Position numbers and translations under genes: made by a program | Shown here: one piece after another, positions 1-6,667 of the stretch | How the letters are laid out: each line of letters starts with the position of its first letter | Numbering within the stretch: position 1 is the stretch's first letter | Notes under the pieces: model-generated | Told to the model about the DNA's origin: nothing | The model's input: the letters and a program-made list of their open reading frames with translations, nothing else | Database searches by the model: none | From: JAHJQT01 sp964494655 | Lineage (GTDB): Bacteria > Patescibacteriota > Minisyncoccia > Portnoybacterales > UBA2143 | Reading direction: 5' to 3' | DNA: 10,045 nt | Assembly (NCBI GenBank): GCA_964494655.1 | Contig: CAZBRM010000017.1 | Span: 1 to 10,045, forward strand

Positions 1-13
1 TCTTTCTTTTCAT
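1..13 (-). CDS. First codons of next operon gene, probably ribosomal protein L1 (partial)
   Basis: An ATG at 13-11 reads M-K-R-K before the window ends. It is preceded by a good Shine-Dalgarno (AAGGAG, complement of 20-25) with a 6-nt spacer and lies 20 nt after the rplK stop. In most bacteria rplA (L1) follows rplK (L11), and L1 proteins often begin with a basic stretch of this kind. The identity is inferred from gene order; only four codons are visible. Confidence 0.5.
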
Positions 14-19
14 GATAGT

Positions 20-25
20 CTCCTT
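20..25 (-). promoter_or_regulatory. Ribosome binding site for the gene after rplK
   Basis: AAGGAG on the minus strand, 6 nt before the ATG at 13. Together with the position after rplK it supports a real downstream gene. It shows this genome uses Shine-Dalgarno initiation at some genes, although pheS and the plus-strand gene at 7270 have no visible one. Confidence 0.6.
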
Positions 26-33
26 TTTTAAGG

Positions 34-453
34 TTACTTAACATCTATGCCCATACTTCGAGCTGTTCCTTCTATTATTTTTTCTGCCTGTTCAGGATTA
101 TAAGCATTTAAATCAGGCATTTTCTTTTCAGCTATTTCTTTAATCTGCTGTTTAGTTATTTTACCTGTTTTTTTCTTATTTGGTTCTCCAGATCCCTTTT
201 CAATACCAGCTGCTTTTTTCAATAAATCTGATGCTGGCGGCGTTTTTAATTTAAAATCAAAAGTCCTGTCTTCATAAACAGTAATTTCAGCAGGAATAAT
301 ATCTCCAGTCATATCTTTAGTCGCTTCATTAAATTTAAGACAGAAGTCCTGAATATTCAAACCGTGCTGACCTAAGGCTGGTCCGATTGGAGGCGCAGGA
401 TTTGCTTGTCCCGCTTTAATTTGTAATTTAATAATTGTTTTTATTGGCTTCAT
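34..453 (-). CDS. rplK: 50S ribosomal protein L11
   Basis: L11 binds 23S rRNA in the GTPase-associated centre at the base of the L7/L12 stalk and takes part in factor-dependent GTP hydrolysis. The 139-residue length is close to the usual ~141. The N-terminal domain has the conserved proline-rich segment AGQANPAPPIGPALGQHG (about residues 14-31), and the C-terminal RNA-binding domain carries KTGKITKQQI and ends in ARSMGIDVK. The ATG overlaps the nusG stop as ATGA (450-453), so translation is probably coupled. It is the third gene of a secE-nusG-rplK operon, and a further gene (probably rplA) begins 20 nt downstream. The product call is secure. Confidence 0.98.
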   Translation of the reverse strand: MKPIKTIIKLQIKAGQANPAPPIGPALGQHGLNIQDFCLKFNEATKDMTGDIIPAEITVYEDRTFDFKLKTPPASDLLKKAAGIEKGSGEPNKKKTGKITKQQIKEIAEKKMPDLNAYNPEQAEKIIEGTARSMGIDVK

Positions 454-992
454 ATTTTTTTAACTTGTAAGAAATCCAATTCTACTGGAGTTTCTCTACC
501 AAAGATTGAAACTAATACTTTGATTTTTCCACGCTTCTCATCAATTTCAGAAATCTTGCCGTCATAATCTTTAAACGGACCATCAATAATTTTAACAGCA
601 TCGCCCACAATTACATCAATCTTATACTTCGGCTCTTCAACGCCCATTCGTTTTTGAAGGCCTTCTATTTCTGAAGAAGAAACAGGTGTTGGCACAGTGC
701 CTGCGCCAATAAATCCTGTTACTCTTGGCGTATTGCGGACAACATACCACGAATTATCAGTTACAATCATTTCAACTAAAACATAACCAGGATAAATCTT
801 TTCTTCAACTATTTGACGTTTTCCATTTTTAATTTTAATCTTTTTTTCAGTAGGCACTAAAATATTAAAGATTTTATTTTCCATTCCCAATGACTCAATA
901 CGCTGTTTTAAATTTCTTGCTACAGCTTCTTCGTATCCAGAATATGTATGGAGAACATACCAATTTTTTCCTTGTTCTACTTGTTTAGGCAT
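450..992 (-). CDS. nusG: Transcription termination/antitermination factor NusG
   Basis: NusG binds RNA polymerase to promote processive elongation, and its KOW domain can link to Rho or ribosomal protein S10. The 180-residue protein has an NGN domain at the N-terminus (NWYVLHTYSGYEEAVARNL, residues ~10-28, then IYPGYVLVEM and the VRNTPRVTGFIG segment). A C-terminal KOW domain (VGDAVKIIDGPFKDYDGKI, ~129-147) ends in ELDFLQVKKI. No extra insertion domain is present. It starts 3 nt after the secE stop and overlaps rplK by 4 nt (ATGA). The TGA stop within that overlap is direct evidence that TGA is read as stop here. The secE-nusG-rplK order is the common bacterial arrangement. Confidence 0.98.
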   Translation of the reverse strand: MPKQVEQGKNWYVLHTYSGYEEAVARNLKQRIESLGMENKIFNILVPTEKKIKIKNGKRQIVEEKIYPGYVLVEMIVTDNSWYVVRNTPRVTGFIGAGTVPTPVSSSEIEGLQKRMGVEEPKYKIDVIVGDAVKIIDGPFKDYDGKISEIDEKRGKIKVLVSIFGRETPVELDFLQVKKI

Positions 993-995
993 GAT

Positions 996-1196
996 TTATA
1001 TTACAAACACATTTAATAGCCAATTAAAAAAGAAATCCAATCCTCCTAAAAAAGCGGCTACAACTAAACTCAATCCAATAACAAAAATCGTATATTTGAT
1101 TATATCTTTTCGCGTAAGCCAAGTAACCCGCTTTAATTCTACACGGACCTCTTTGAGAAAATTTATTCCTTTGTTTGGTAATTGGCCAATTTTCAT
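996..1196 (-). CDS. secE: Preprotein translocase subunit SecE
   Basis: SecE is the small essential subunit that clamps SecY in the SecYEG channel of the cytoplasmic membrane. This 66-residue form is the short single-span type. An amphipathic N-terminal helix carries the family signature ELKRVTWLTRKDI (~20-32), followed by one membrane segment (~34-58). The usual proline after Trp (WPTRK in many homologues) is Leu here. It is first in the operon with nusG and rplK. The ATG at 1196 is preceded by AAAGGGG about 11 nt upstream, which lies inside the 3' arm of a stable hairpin, so ribosome access may depend on RNA folding. Confidence 0.95.
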   Translation of the reverse strand: MKIGQLPNKGINFLKEVRVELKRVTWLTRKDIIKYTIFVIGLSLVVAAFLGGLDFFFNWLLNVFVI

Positions 1197-1201
1197 TATT
1201 T

Positions 1202-1219
1202 AAAAACCCCTTTCGGGGT
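1202..1219 (-). terminator. Leader hairpin with T-run before secE (terminator or attenuator)
   Basis: On the minus strand a 5-bp stem ACCCC/GGGGT closes a GAAA tetraloop and is followed by TTTTT, ending six bases before the secE ATG. It lies downstream of the secE promoter at 1234-1262, so it can act on the secE transcript as well as on read-through from gyrB. The GGGG arm is also the only Shine-Dalgarno-like sequence for secE. The stem is short, so its efficiency as a terminator is uncertain. Confidence 0.55.
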
Positions 1220-1233
1220 ATTTATTTACCCTC

Positions 1234-1262
1234 ATCTTATATTCTAATTAAATTTATGTCAA
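1234..1262 (-). promoter_or_regulatory. Sigma70-type promoter of the secE-nusG-rplK operon
   Basis: Minus strand TTGACA (complement of 1257-1262), a 17-nt spacer, then TAAGAT (complement of 1234-1239). TATAAG at 15-nt spacing overlaps it as an alternative -10. The -35 is perfect consensus. The expected start lies near 1227-1231, giving a leader of about 30-35 nt that is mostly the hairpin. It separates this operon from gyrB upstream. Confidence 0.75.
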
Positions 1263-1277
1263 CCCTGATATTATTTT

Positions 1278-3200
1278 TTATACATCAAGATTCTTTACTT
1301 TCTTGGCGTGAGTTTGAATAAATTTCTTTCTCGGCGCAACATCATCTCCCATTAAAATATCAAAAATCTTATCAGCTTCCTTACTATCTTCAATTTGAAC
1401 CTGTTTCATTGTTCGATTGACTGGATCCATGGTTGTATCCCATAGTTCTTCTGGATTCATTTCTCCTAATCCCTTATATCTCTGTATACTCACATTTTCA
1501 CTGCCCATATTTGACAAGATCTCTTTTTTATCAGCCTCGGTGTATCCATATTCAGTTTGTTTACCTTTTCGAATACGGTATAACGGCGGTTGAGCGATAT
1601 ATAGGTATCCTTTTTCAATAATTTCTATAAAATAACGGAAAAATAAAGTAAGAAGCAAGGTTCTAATGTGAGAACCATCGACATCAGCATCAGTCATGAT
1701 TATCACCCTATGATAACGAAGCTTATTAATATCAAATTCCTCAGCAATAGCAGTGCCTAAGGCAATAACAAGAGCCCTTATTTCTTTGGAACTTAATGCT
1801 TTATCTAATCTTGCTTTTTCAACATTAAGAATCTTTCCACGTAAAGGCAAAATTGCCTGAAAATGCCTATCACGCCCCTGTTTTGCGCTACCTCCAGCAC
1901 TATCTCCTTCTAATATATACAACTCTGATTCTTCTGGGTTACGACTAGAGCAATCTGAAAGTTTGCCAGGTAAAGCTAACCCATCTAAAACTCCTTTGCG
2001 AATAACTGTTTCCCTGGCAGCTTTAGCAGCTTGACGCGCTTTAGCTGCCAAAATATTCTTTTCCATAATGGACCTAGCATCTTGAGGATGTTTTTCAAGA
2101 AATTCTTCTAATCCGTTAGAAACAATCCCTTCAACAGCTGTTCTAGCTTCGGGATTACCTAAACGCGCTTTTGTTTGGCCTTCAAATTGCGGTTCTTTTA
2201 ATTTGACGCTAATTACTGCTGTTAATCCTTCTCTTACATCTTCTCCACTTAAATTTTCGTCAGAATCCTTTAAAAAATTATTCTTACGGGCATAATCATT
2301 AAATGTTCTTGTTAAAGCAGCTTTAAATCCAGTCAGATGCATGCCGCCTTCTCCTGTATAAATATTATTAGCAAAGCTTTCCTCATAACCTTGAATATCA
2401 TCCGTATATTGAAAAGCCACCTCCACTAAAATGTTCTGGAATTCTTTTGAAACATAAAAAATATTTTCATGCTTAAGAGACTGATCCCTATTTAAATATT
2501 TTACATAAGAAATTATTCCACCTTCAAAATAAAAAGTATAATCTTTAAAAGGCTCTCTACGTTTATCCTCTATTATTATTTTAATTCCTTTTGTTAAATA
2601 AGCTTGTTGGCGCAAGCGCTTTAAAATCTTATGCCATTTATATCTAATTTCTTTAAAAACTTCAGGGTCTGGCTCAAAAGTAATTGTTGTTCCAGTTTGG
2701 TTGCATTTATCTGTTTTTTTAACATTTGCTTTTGCTTTACCTTTTGAATATTCTTGAACATATATAAATCCATCACGGCAAACTTCAGCTTTAACCCATT
2801 TTGAAAGCGCGTTAACAACCGAGACGCCAACGCCATGCAAACCGCCTGAAATTTTATATGAATCTCCACCGAATTTGCCCCCGGCATGAAGAGTGCACAT
2901 AACTGTTTCAAGAGTTGATTTTTTTGTTTGAGAATGCTTTTCAACAGGAATGCCACGCCCATTATCTATCACTTTAACTTTATTATCAGGTAATAAAAAA
3001 ACTTCTATTTTATCACAATAGCCTGAAATCGCTTCATCCAGAGCATTATCAACTACTTCCCAGATAAGATGATGTAGTCCATCAACGCCAGTTGAACCAA
3101 TATACATACCTGGACGTTTCCTAACTGGCTCAAGGCCTTCTAGAACATAAATATCTTTTGCTGTGTATGATGCTTTTTTATTTTTCTTAATATTTTCCAT
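1278..3200 (-). CDS. gyrB: DNA gyrase subunit B (type IIA topoisomerase ATPase subunit)
   Basis: GyrB supplies the ATPase and TOPRIM halves of gyrase, which introduces negative supercoils with GyrA. Numbered from the start used here, the GHKL ATPase motifs are EVVDNALDEA (48-57), DNGRGIP (79-85) and GGLHGVG (119-125). The TOPRIM acidic motifs are EGDSAGG (431-437) and DADVDG (504-509), and the C-terminus has QRYKGLGEMNPEELW. Length is 640 aa, typical of the short GyrB form. ParE is closely related, but the sequence after EGDSAGG (SAKQGRDRHFQAILPLRGKILNVEKAR) is GyrB-like. The frame is open to an upstream ATG at 3221, which overlaps pheT by 19 nt and has a GGGAGG touching the ATG with no spacer. 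I prefer the ATG at 3200, 2 nt after the pheT stop, because the 15 nt before it also precede the gene at 6583. gyrA is not in the window. Confidence 0.96.
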   Translation of the reverse strand: MENIKKNKKASYTAKDIYVLEGLEPVRKRPGMYIGSTGVDGLHHLIWEVVDNALDEAISGYCDKIEVFLLPDNKVKVIDNGRGIPVEKHSQTKKSTLETVMCTLHAGGKFGGDSYKISGGLHGVGVSVVNALSKWVKAEVCRDGFIYVQEYSKGKAKANVKKTDKCNQTGTTITFEPDPEVFKEIRYKWHKILKRLRQQAYLTKGIKIIIEDKRREPFKDYTFYFEGGIISYVKYLNRDQSLKHENIFYVSKEFQNILVEVAFQYTDDIQGYEESFANNIYTGEGGMHLTGFKAALTRTFNDYARKNNFLKDSDENLSGEDVREGLTAVISVKLKEPQFEGQTKARLGNPEARTAVEGIVSNGLEEFLEKHPQDARSIMEKNILAAKARQAAKAARETVIRKGVLDGLALPGKLSDCSSRNPEESELYILEGDSAGGSAKQGRDRHFQAILPLRGKILNVEKARLDKALSSKEIRALVIALGTAIAEEFDINKLRYHRVIIMTDADVDGSHIRTLLLTLFFRYFIEIIEKGYLYIAQPPLYRIRKGKQTEYGYTEADKKEILSNMGSENVSIQRYKGLGEMNPEELWDTTMDPVNRTMKQVQIEDSKEADKIFDILMGDDVAPRKKFIQTHAKKVKNLDV

Positions 3201-3202
3201 TG

Positions 3203-5203
3203 TTATTCTCTTATTTCCCATCCTCCCTTTTCTTTCAAGACATTAATAATCTCCCGATGAACATCATTAACTTCTTTATCCGTTAAAGTATGCTCATCTG
3301 ACTGATAAATTATATGAAAAGCCAAGCTTTTTTTACTATCAGGAATATTATTACCTTCATAGATATCAAATAAATCAATATCTCTAATTAAAACGCCTCC
3401 TGATGAATTAATTAAATTCATAACTTTAACTATTTTCGTCTCTTTATTTGTTAAAATAGCAATATCCCTAACTACAGAAGGATATTTTGAAGGAGGAGAA
3501 TAAATTCTTTCTTCAGTAGCTAATTCAACTAATTTAGCGAAATCCATTTCAAAAGCGGCAACTTTTGAATCAATTTCAGCTATCCATCCTAAACAATTAT
3601 TACCAACTTTTATTTGAGCTCTTCTGTTTTTATTGCAAAAATCAGGAATTGATAAATCATTTTTTTCTATAGCATCATCATACCAAATATCGCTAATTTG
3701 TAGCTTATTGAGCAAAGAATCAATAATCCCTTTAAGATGATAAAATTCCGTAGCAGGATTAGAATCATTTAACAAATAAAGTACTGCTGCAATTTTTTGT
3801 TTTTCTTCAACTTTATTATTATTCTTTTGAAAAACATTGCCAATTTCAAATAATCTTACTTCTTTAAAATATTTCTTATTCTCTTTAATATTTTTTAATA
3901 AGTTAACTGTTAGATTTGAACGCATATATTTTTGGTCCTGACTGACAGGATTAGCAACTTCAACAGAGTCCTTTTCAGAAATAAAAGAATAATTATACGC
4001 TTCACTAAATCCCGAATTAATAAAAATATGCCTTATTTTATTTCTATAAATAAGATTTTCATTTCTACTTGGTGAAATTAAGATCGCTCTTGGCAGTTTG
4101 CTTTTTATTTTCTCAAAACCATAAATCCTGCCTATTTCCTCAACTAAATCTTCCGGAATGGAAATATCTATTCGGCGCGTAGGAATAGAAATATTAAATT
4201 TATTTTCTTTAGTTTTTACCCCAAAACCTAATTTTTTAAAAATACTAATTATTTCTTTTTTAGCAATATTTACACCTAATAAACTATTAACTTTTTCAAT
4301 ATTTAAATTTACTGTTCTCGAATTAACTTTTTTAGCAAAAACATCAACTGTTCCTTTTAAAACTTTTCCTTTCGCAATATCCTGGATTAAATAAGCAGTT
4401 GCATTAATCGCTTCTTCAGCTAAATTTGGGTCTATCTCATGTTCAAACCTCCAAGAAGCGTCTGTCTCTAATTTTAACCACTTAGAACCCCGCCTGATAG
4501 TTTGCGCATCAAAATTAGCAGCTTCTAAAACAATTCTTTTTGTTTGAGCGTCAATTTCAGGACCCTTACCTCCTTTAATTCCCGCAATACAAATTGGGTT
4601 TTTTCCATCAGCAATGACTAAAATATTTTCATCTAGATTATATTCTTCATTATCTAAAGTAGTTATTTTTTCTCCTTTTTTAGCTCGGCGCACAATAATT
4701 TTTCCTGAAGCAAGCTTGTCAAAATCAAAAGCATGTAAAGGCTGGCCCGTCTCTAACATCACATAATTAGTAATATCAACAACATTATTAATAGGACGCA
4801 AACCGCACACTTTTAATCTTTCCTGCATCCATTCAGGAGACGGCCCTATTTTAACGTTATCTATTACACGAGCAACATAGCGAGAACAAAGTTCTTTATC
4901 TTTAACTTCCACTTTAACTAATTTATTAGCTAATTTTTTAGAATCCTCTTTTATCTTCTTTCTGTAATCAACCAAATTAAAAGAATATCCAAGTAATACA
5001 GATATTTCCCTAGCAATGCCATTATGACTCAGACAGTCATGAGCCCGATTAGGTAAAACATCTATATCTAAAACATAGTCTGAATTCTTTTTTCCAACCA
5101 TTTCTGTTTCAAAAGAATGCATCGTTAATAAATTAGCCAATTTCTCTGGCGCAGAAAGCTTTTTGCTAAAAAATGATTGTAGCCAATTATATGATATTTT
5201 CAT
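3203..5203 (-). CDS. pheT: Phenylalanine--tRNA ligase beta subunit, short form without the tRNA-binding OB domain
   Basis: With PheS it forms the alpha2-beta2 enzyme that charges tRNA-Phe; the beta chain carries the editing domain. It has 666 residues against about 790-800 in E. coli. The N-terminal segment MKISYNWLQSFF runs through FETEMVG (31-37) straight into LDIDVLPNRAHDCLSHNGIAREI (45-67). The ~110-residue EMAP/OB-type tRNA-binding domain normally between these is absent. Next come the B3/B4 editing domain (RYVARVIDNVKIG ~108-120; NNVVDITNYVMLETGQPLHAFD ~139-160; ETDASWRFEHEIDP ~246-259), B5 (~293-360), the catalytic-like core, and a C-terminal FDX-ACB domain (YPSVVRDIAIL to EKGGWEIRE). 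The ATG lies 1 nt after the pheS stop. Reading is continuous, so the missing domain is not a frameshift. Confidence 0.96.
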   Translation of the reverse strand: MKISYNWLQSFFSKKLSAPEKLANLLTMHSFETEMVGKKNSDYVLDIDVLPNRAHDCLSHNGIAREISVLLGYSFNLVDYRKKIKEDSKKLANKLVKVEVKDKELCSRYVARVIDNVKIGPSPEWMQERLKVCGLRPINNVVDITNYVMLETGQPLHAFDFDKLASGKIIVRRAKKGEKITTLDNEEYNLDENILVIADGKNPICIAGIKGGKGPEIDAQTKRIVLEAANFDAQTIRRGSKWLKLETDASWRFEHEIDPNLAEEAINATAYLIQDIAKGKVLKGTVDVFAKKVNSRTVNLNIEKVNSLLGVNIAKKEIISIFKKLGFGVKTKENKFNISIPTRRIDISIPEDLVEEIGRIYGFEKIKSKLPRAILISPSRNENLIYRNKIRHIFINSGFSEAYNYSFISEKDSVEVANPVSQDQKYMRSNLTVNLLKNIKENKKYFKEVRLFEIGNVFQKNNNKVEEKQKIAAVLYLLNDSNPATEFYHLKGIIDSLLNKLQISDIWYDDAIEKNDLSIPDFCNKNRRAQIKVGNNCLGWIAEIDSKVAAFEMDFAKLVELATEERIYSPPSKYPSVVRDIAILTNKETKIVKVMNLINSSGGVLIRDIDLFDIYEGNNIPDSKKSLAFHIIYQSDEHTLTDKEVNDVHREIINVLKEKGGWEIRE

Positions 5204-5204
5204 T

Positions 5205-6179
5205 TTAGAATTGCTTTAAAAATCTTAAATCATTTGAATAAAATAATCTAATATCGTCTATTTTATATTTCAACATAGCCAATCTATCTATTCCAACTCC
5301 AAAAGCAAATCCTTGCCATTTGTCGGAGAGATATCCAGCTGATTTAAAAACATTAGGATGAACCATCCCAGCACCCATAATTTCAAGCCATTTTCCATTT
5401 TCTCTTTGAATATCAACTTCAAAGCTTGGTTCAGTAAATGGGAAATAACCAGGACGCAAGCGCATTTTCAATTCTGGACCAAAAAAATCTTTTAAAAATG
5501 TTTCAATAATACCTTTAAAATTAGCCATAGAAATATTTTTTCCAACCATCAGCCCTTCAACCTGATAAAACTGGACATCATGAGAAGCATCTGTTGCTTC
5601 ATGTCTAAAACATCGTCCAGGAACAATAATTCTTAAGGGAGGATTATTTTTTTCCATATAACGAGCCTGCATCGGAGAAGTGTGAGTTCTTAAAAGCAAA
5701 TCAAGATTCTTAAGCCAAAAAGTATCATATTGATCTCTGGCTGGATGATTTTTAGGAATATTTAAAGCATCGAAATTATAATGCTCAGTTTCTATTTCCA
5801 AACCATCAATTACTGAAAATCCCATTGATTGAAAACTTTCTTCAATTTGTCTTTGAACTAAACTAATAGGATGAGGATAACCTTGAGGAGGCAAAATTCC
5901 CGGAGCAGTTACATCAATCCAATCCTTCTGTTGATAAGACGAATTATCAGTAAATCTTAATTTTTTTTCTTTAAATAAATTCTCTAATTCTTGCTTAACT
6001 TTATTAGCTGATTTACCTTTTTCTTTTCTTTCTTTTTCTGATAAATCCCTTAAAGAACGCAGGATATTAGTCACCTCTCCTTTTTTACCAAGATATTTAC
6101 GATAAAGATTATCAAGTTCTTTCAAATTATTAACTTGATTTATTTCTTTAATAGCTTTTTGTTTAATTTCATTTAACAT
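5205..6179 (-). CDS. pheS: Phenylalanine--tRNA ligase alpha subunit
   Basis: This is the catalytic class II synthetase subunit, activating phenylalanine with ATP and transferring it to tRNA-Phe together with PheT. The 324-residue chain has an N-terminal coiled coil (~1-75, rich in K/E/L heptads, with YLGKKGEVTNILRSL). The catalytic core follows: DVTAPGILPPQGYPHPI (~89-105), motif 2 region RCFRHEATDASHDVQFYQVEG and motif 3 GFAFGVGIDRLAMLKY, ending NDLRFLKQF. The start at 6179 gives the expected N-terminus, but no Shine-Dalgarno is visible in the AT-only stretch before it. It lies 17 nt after a small membrane-protein gene and 1 nt before pheT, so the three are probably cotranscribed. Confidence 0.98.
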   Translation of the reverse strand: MLNEIKQKAIKEINQVNNLKELDNLYRKYLGKKGEVTNILRSLRDLSEKERKEKGKSANKVKQELENLFKEKKLRFTDNSSYQQKDWIDVTAPGILPPQGYPHPISLVQRQIEESFQSMGFSVIDGLEIETEHYNFDALNIPKNHPARDQYDTFWLKNLDLLLRTHTSPMQARYMEKNNPPLRIIVPGRCFRHEATDASHDVQFYQVEGLMVGKNISMANFKGIIETFLKDFFGPELKMRLRPGYFPFTEPSFEVDIQRENGKWLEIMGAGMVHPNVFKSAGYLSDKWQGFAFGVGIDRLAMLKYKIDDIRLFYSNDLRFLKQF

Positions 6180-6196
6180 AAATAATAAATTTTAAA

Positions 6197-6583
6197 TTAT
6201 CTTCTAGAAAGCCACCATTCAGATAATCCTACTACTGCCATCAAAATCAATAAATTCCACCATAATAAAATCTTTTGACTTTGTAATATTAGTGAAGCAA
6301 TCAGAATTGCTGATAGAAACATTCCTTGGCGTAGAGAAACTTCAAACCTATAAATAGCTTCTTTTTTCAGTAGAGGAGATTTTCTTTTTTTAGAAATTAT
6401 CCTTATAATCCATCCAATCAATGTAAAAACTAAGGCAGAAGCGATGAATAAGCTGAAATAAAATAATATAAATACTAATAATCCTGAAGTAAACGGGTTG
6501 AAATAAACTAAAATAGCCGATAAACAAGCCCCGGCTACAACACTAACTAAAACTAATCCTACTAAGCAAGTTAATAGATTCAT
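6197..6583 (-). CDS. Small four-helix membrane protein of unknown function
   Basis: 128 residues with four predicted membrane helices, at about 5-28, 34-61, 88-103 and 106-123. Between helices 2 and 3 is a basic loop, SKKRKSPLLKKEAIYRFEVSLRQG, likely on the cytoplasmic side. The C-terminus is short and basic (SEWWLSRR). I do not recognise a family. It is the first gene of the minus-strand run leading into pheS-pheT-gyrB, 17 nt before pheS. Upstream, TACAAT (complement of 6611-6616) could serve as a -10, but its -35 partner is poor. The 15 nt before its ATG are identical to those before the gyrB start at 3200. No Phe-leader peptide or T-box is seen in front of it. Confidence 0.8.
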   Translation of the reverse strand: MNLLTCLVGLVLVSVVAGACLSAILVYFNPFTSGLLVFILFYFSLFIASALVFTLIGWIIRIISKKRKSPLLKKEAIYRFEVSLRQGMFLSAILIASLILQSQKILLWWNLLILMAVVGLSEWWLSRR

Positions 6584-6625
6584 GTTATTCTCTTATTTAT
6601 ATTTTACTATATTGTACCTATCAGA

Positions 6626-6666
6626 GCAAGGGCTTGCCATGTGCAAAATTATGCCATATAATGGCA
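6626..6666. repeat. Two palindromes overlapping the tRNA promoter elements
   Basis: GCAAG-GG-CTTGC at 6626-6637 overlaps the -35, and TGCCAT-ATA-ATGGCA at 6652-6666 contains the -10. In addition TTGCCAT (6634-6640) and ATGGCAA (6661-6667) are inverted copies of each other. These could be operator half-sites or chance dyads; no known operator is recognised. Confidence 0.4.
6634..6662 (+). promoter_or_regulatory. Promoter of the tRNA operon
   Basis: TTGCCA (6634-6639), a 17-nt spacer, then a perfect TATAAT (6657-6662). The -35 differs from consensus at one base. The expected start, about seven bases after the -10, is near 6668-6669. That is also the first nucleotide of the initiator tRNA, so the primary transcript may have almost no 5' leader. 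Confidence 0.8.
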
Positions 6667-6667
6667 A

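Noticed and set aside
450..453. Alternative genetic code (UGA as glycine), as in some CPR lineages
   Set aside because: nusG ends at TGA overlapping the rplK ATG, and no in-frame TGA is needed inside the conserved genes.
991..1203. Plus-strand ORF of 70 codons
   Set aside because: It lies wholly antisense to secE, has no ribosome binding site and no protein-like pattern; shadow ORF.
2621..2962. Minus-strand ORF of 113 codons inside gyrB
   Set aside because: Alternative frame of gyrB, whose own frame has all expected motifs across this stretch.
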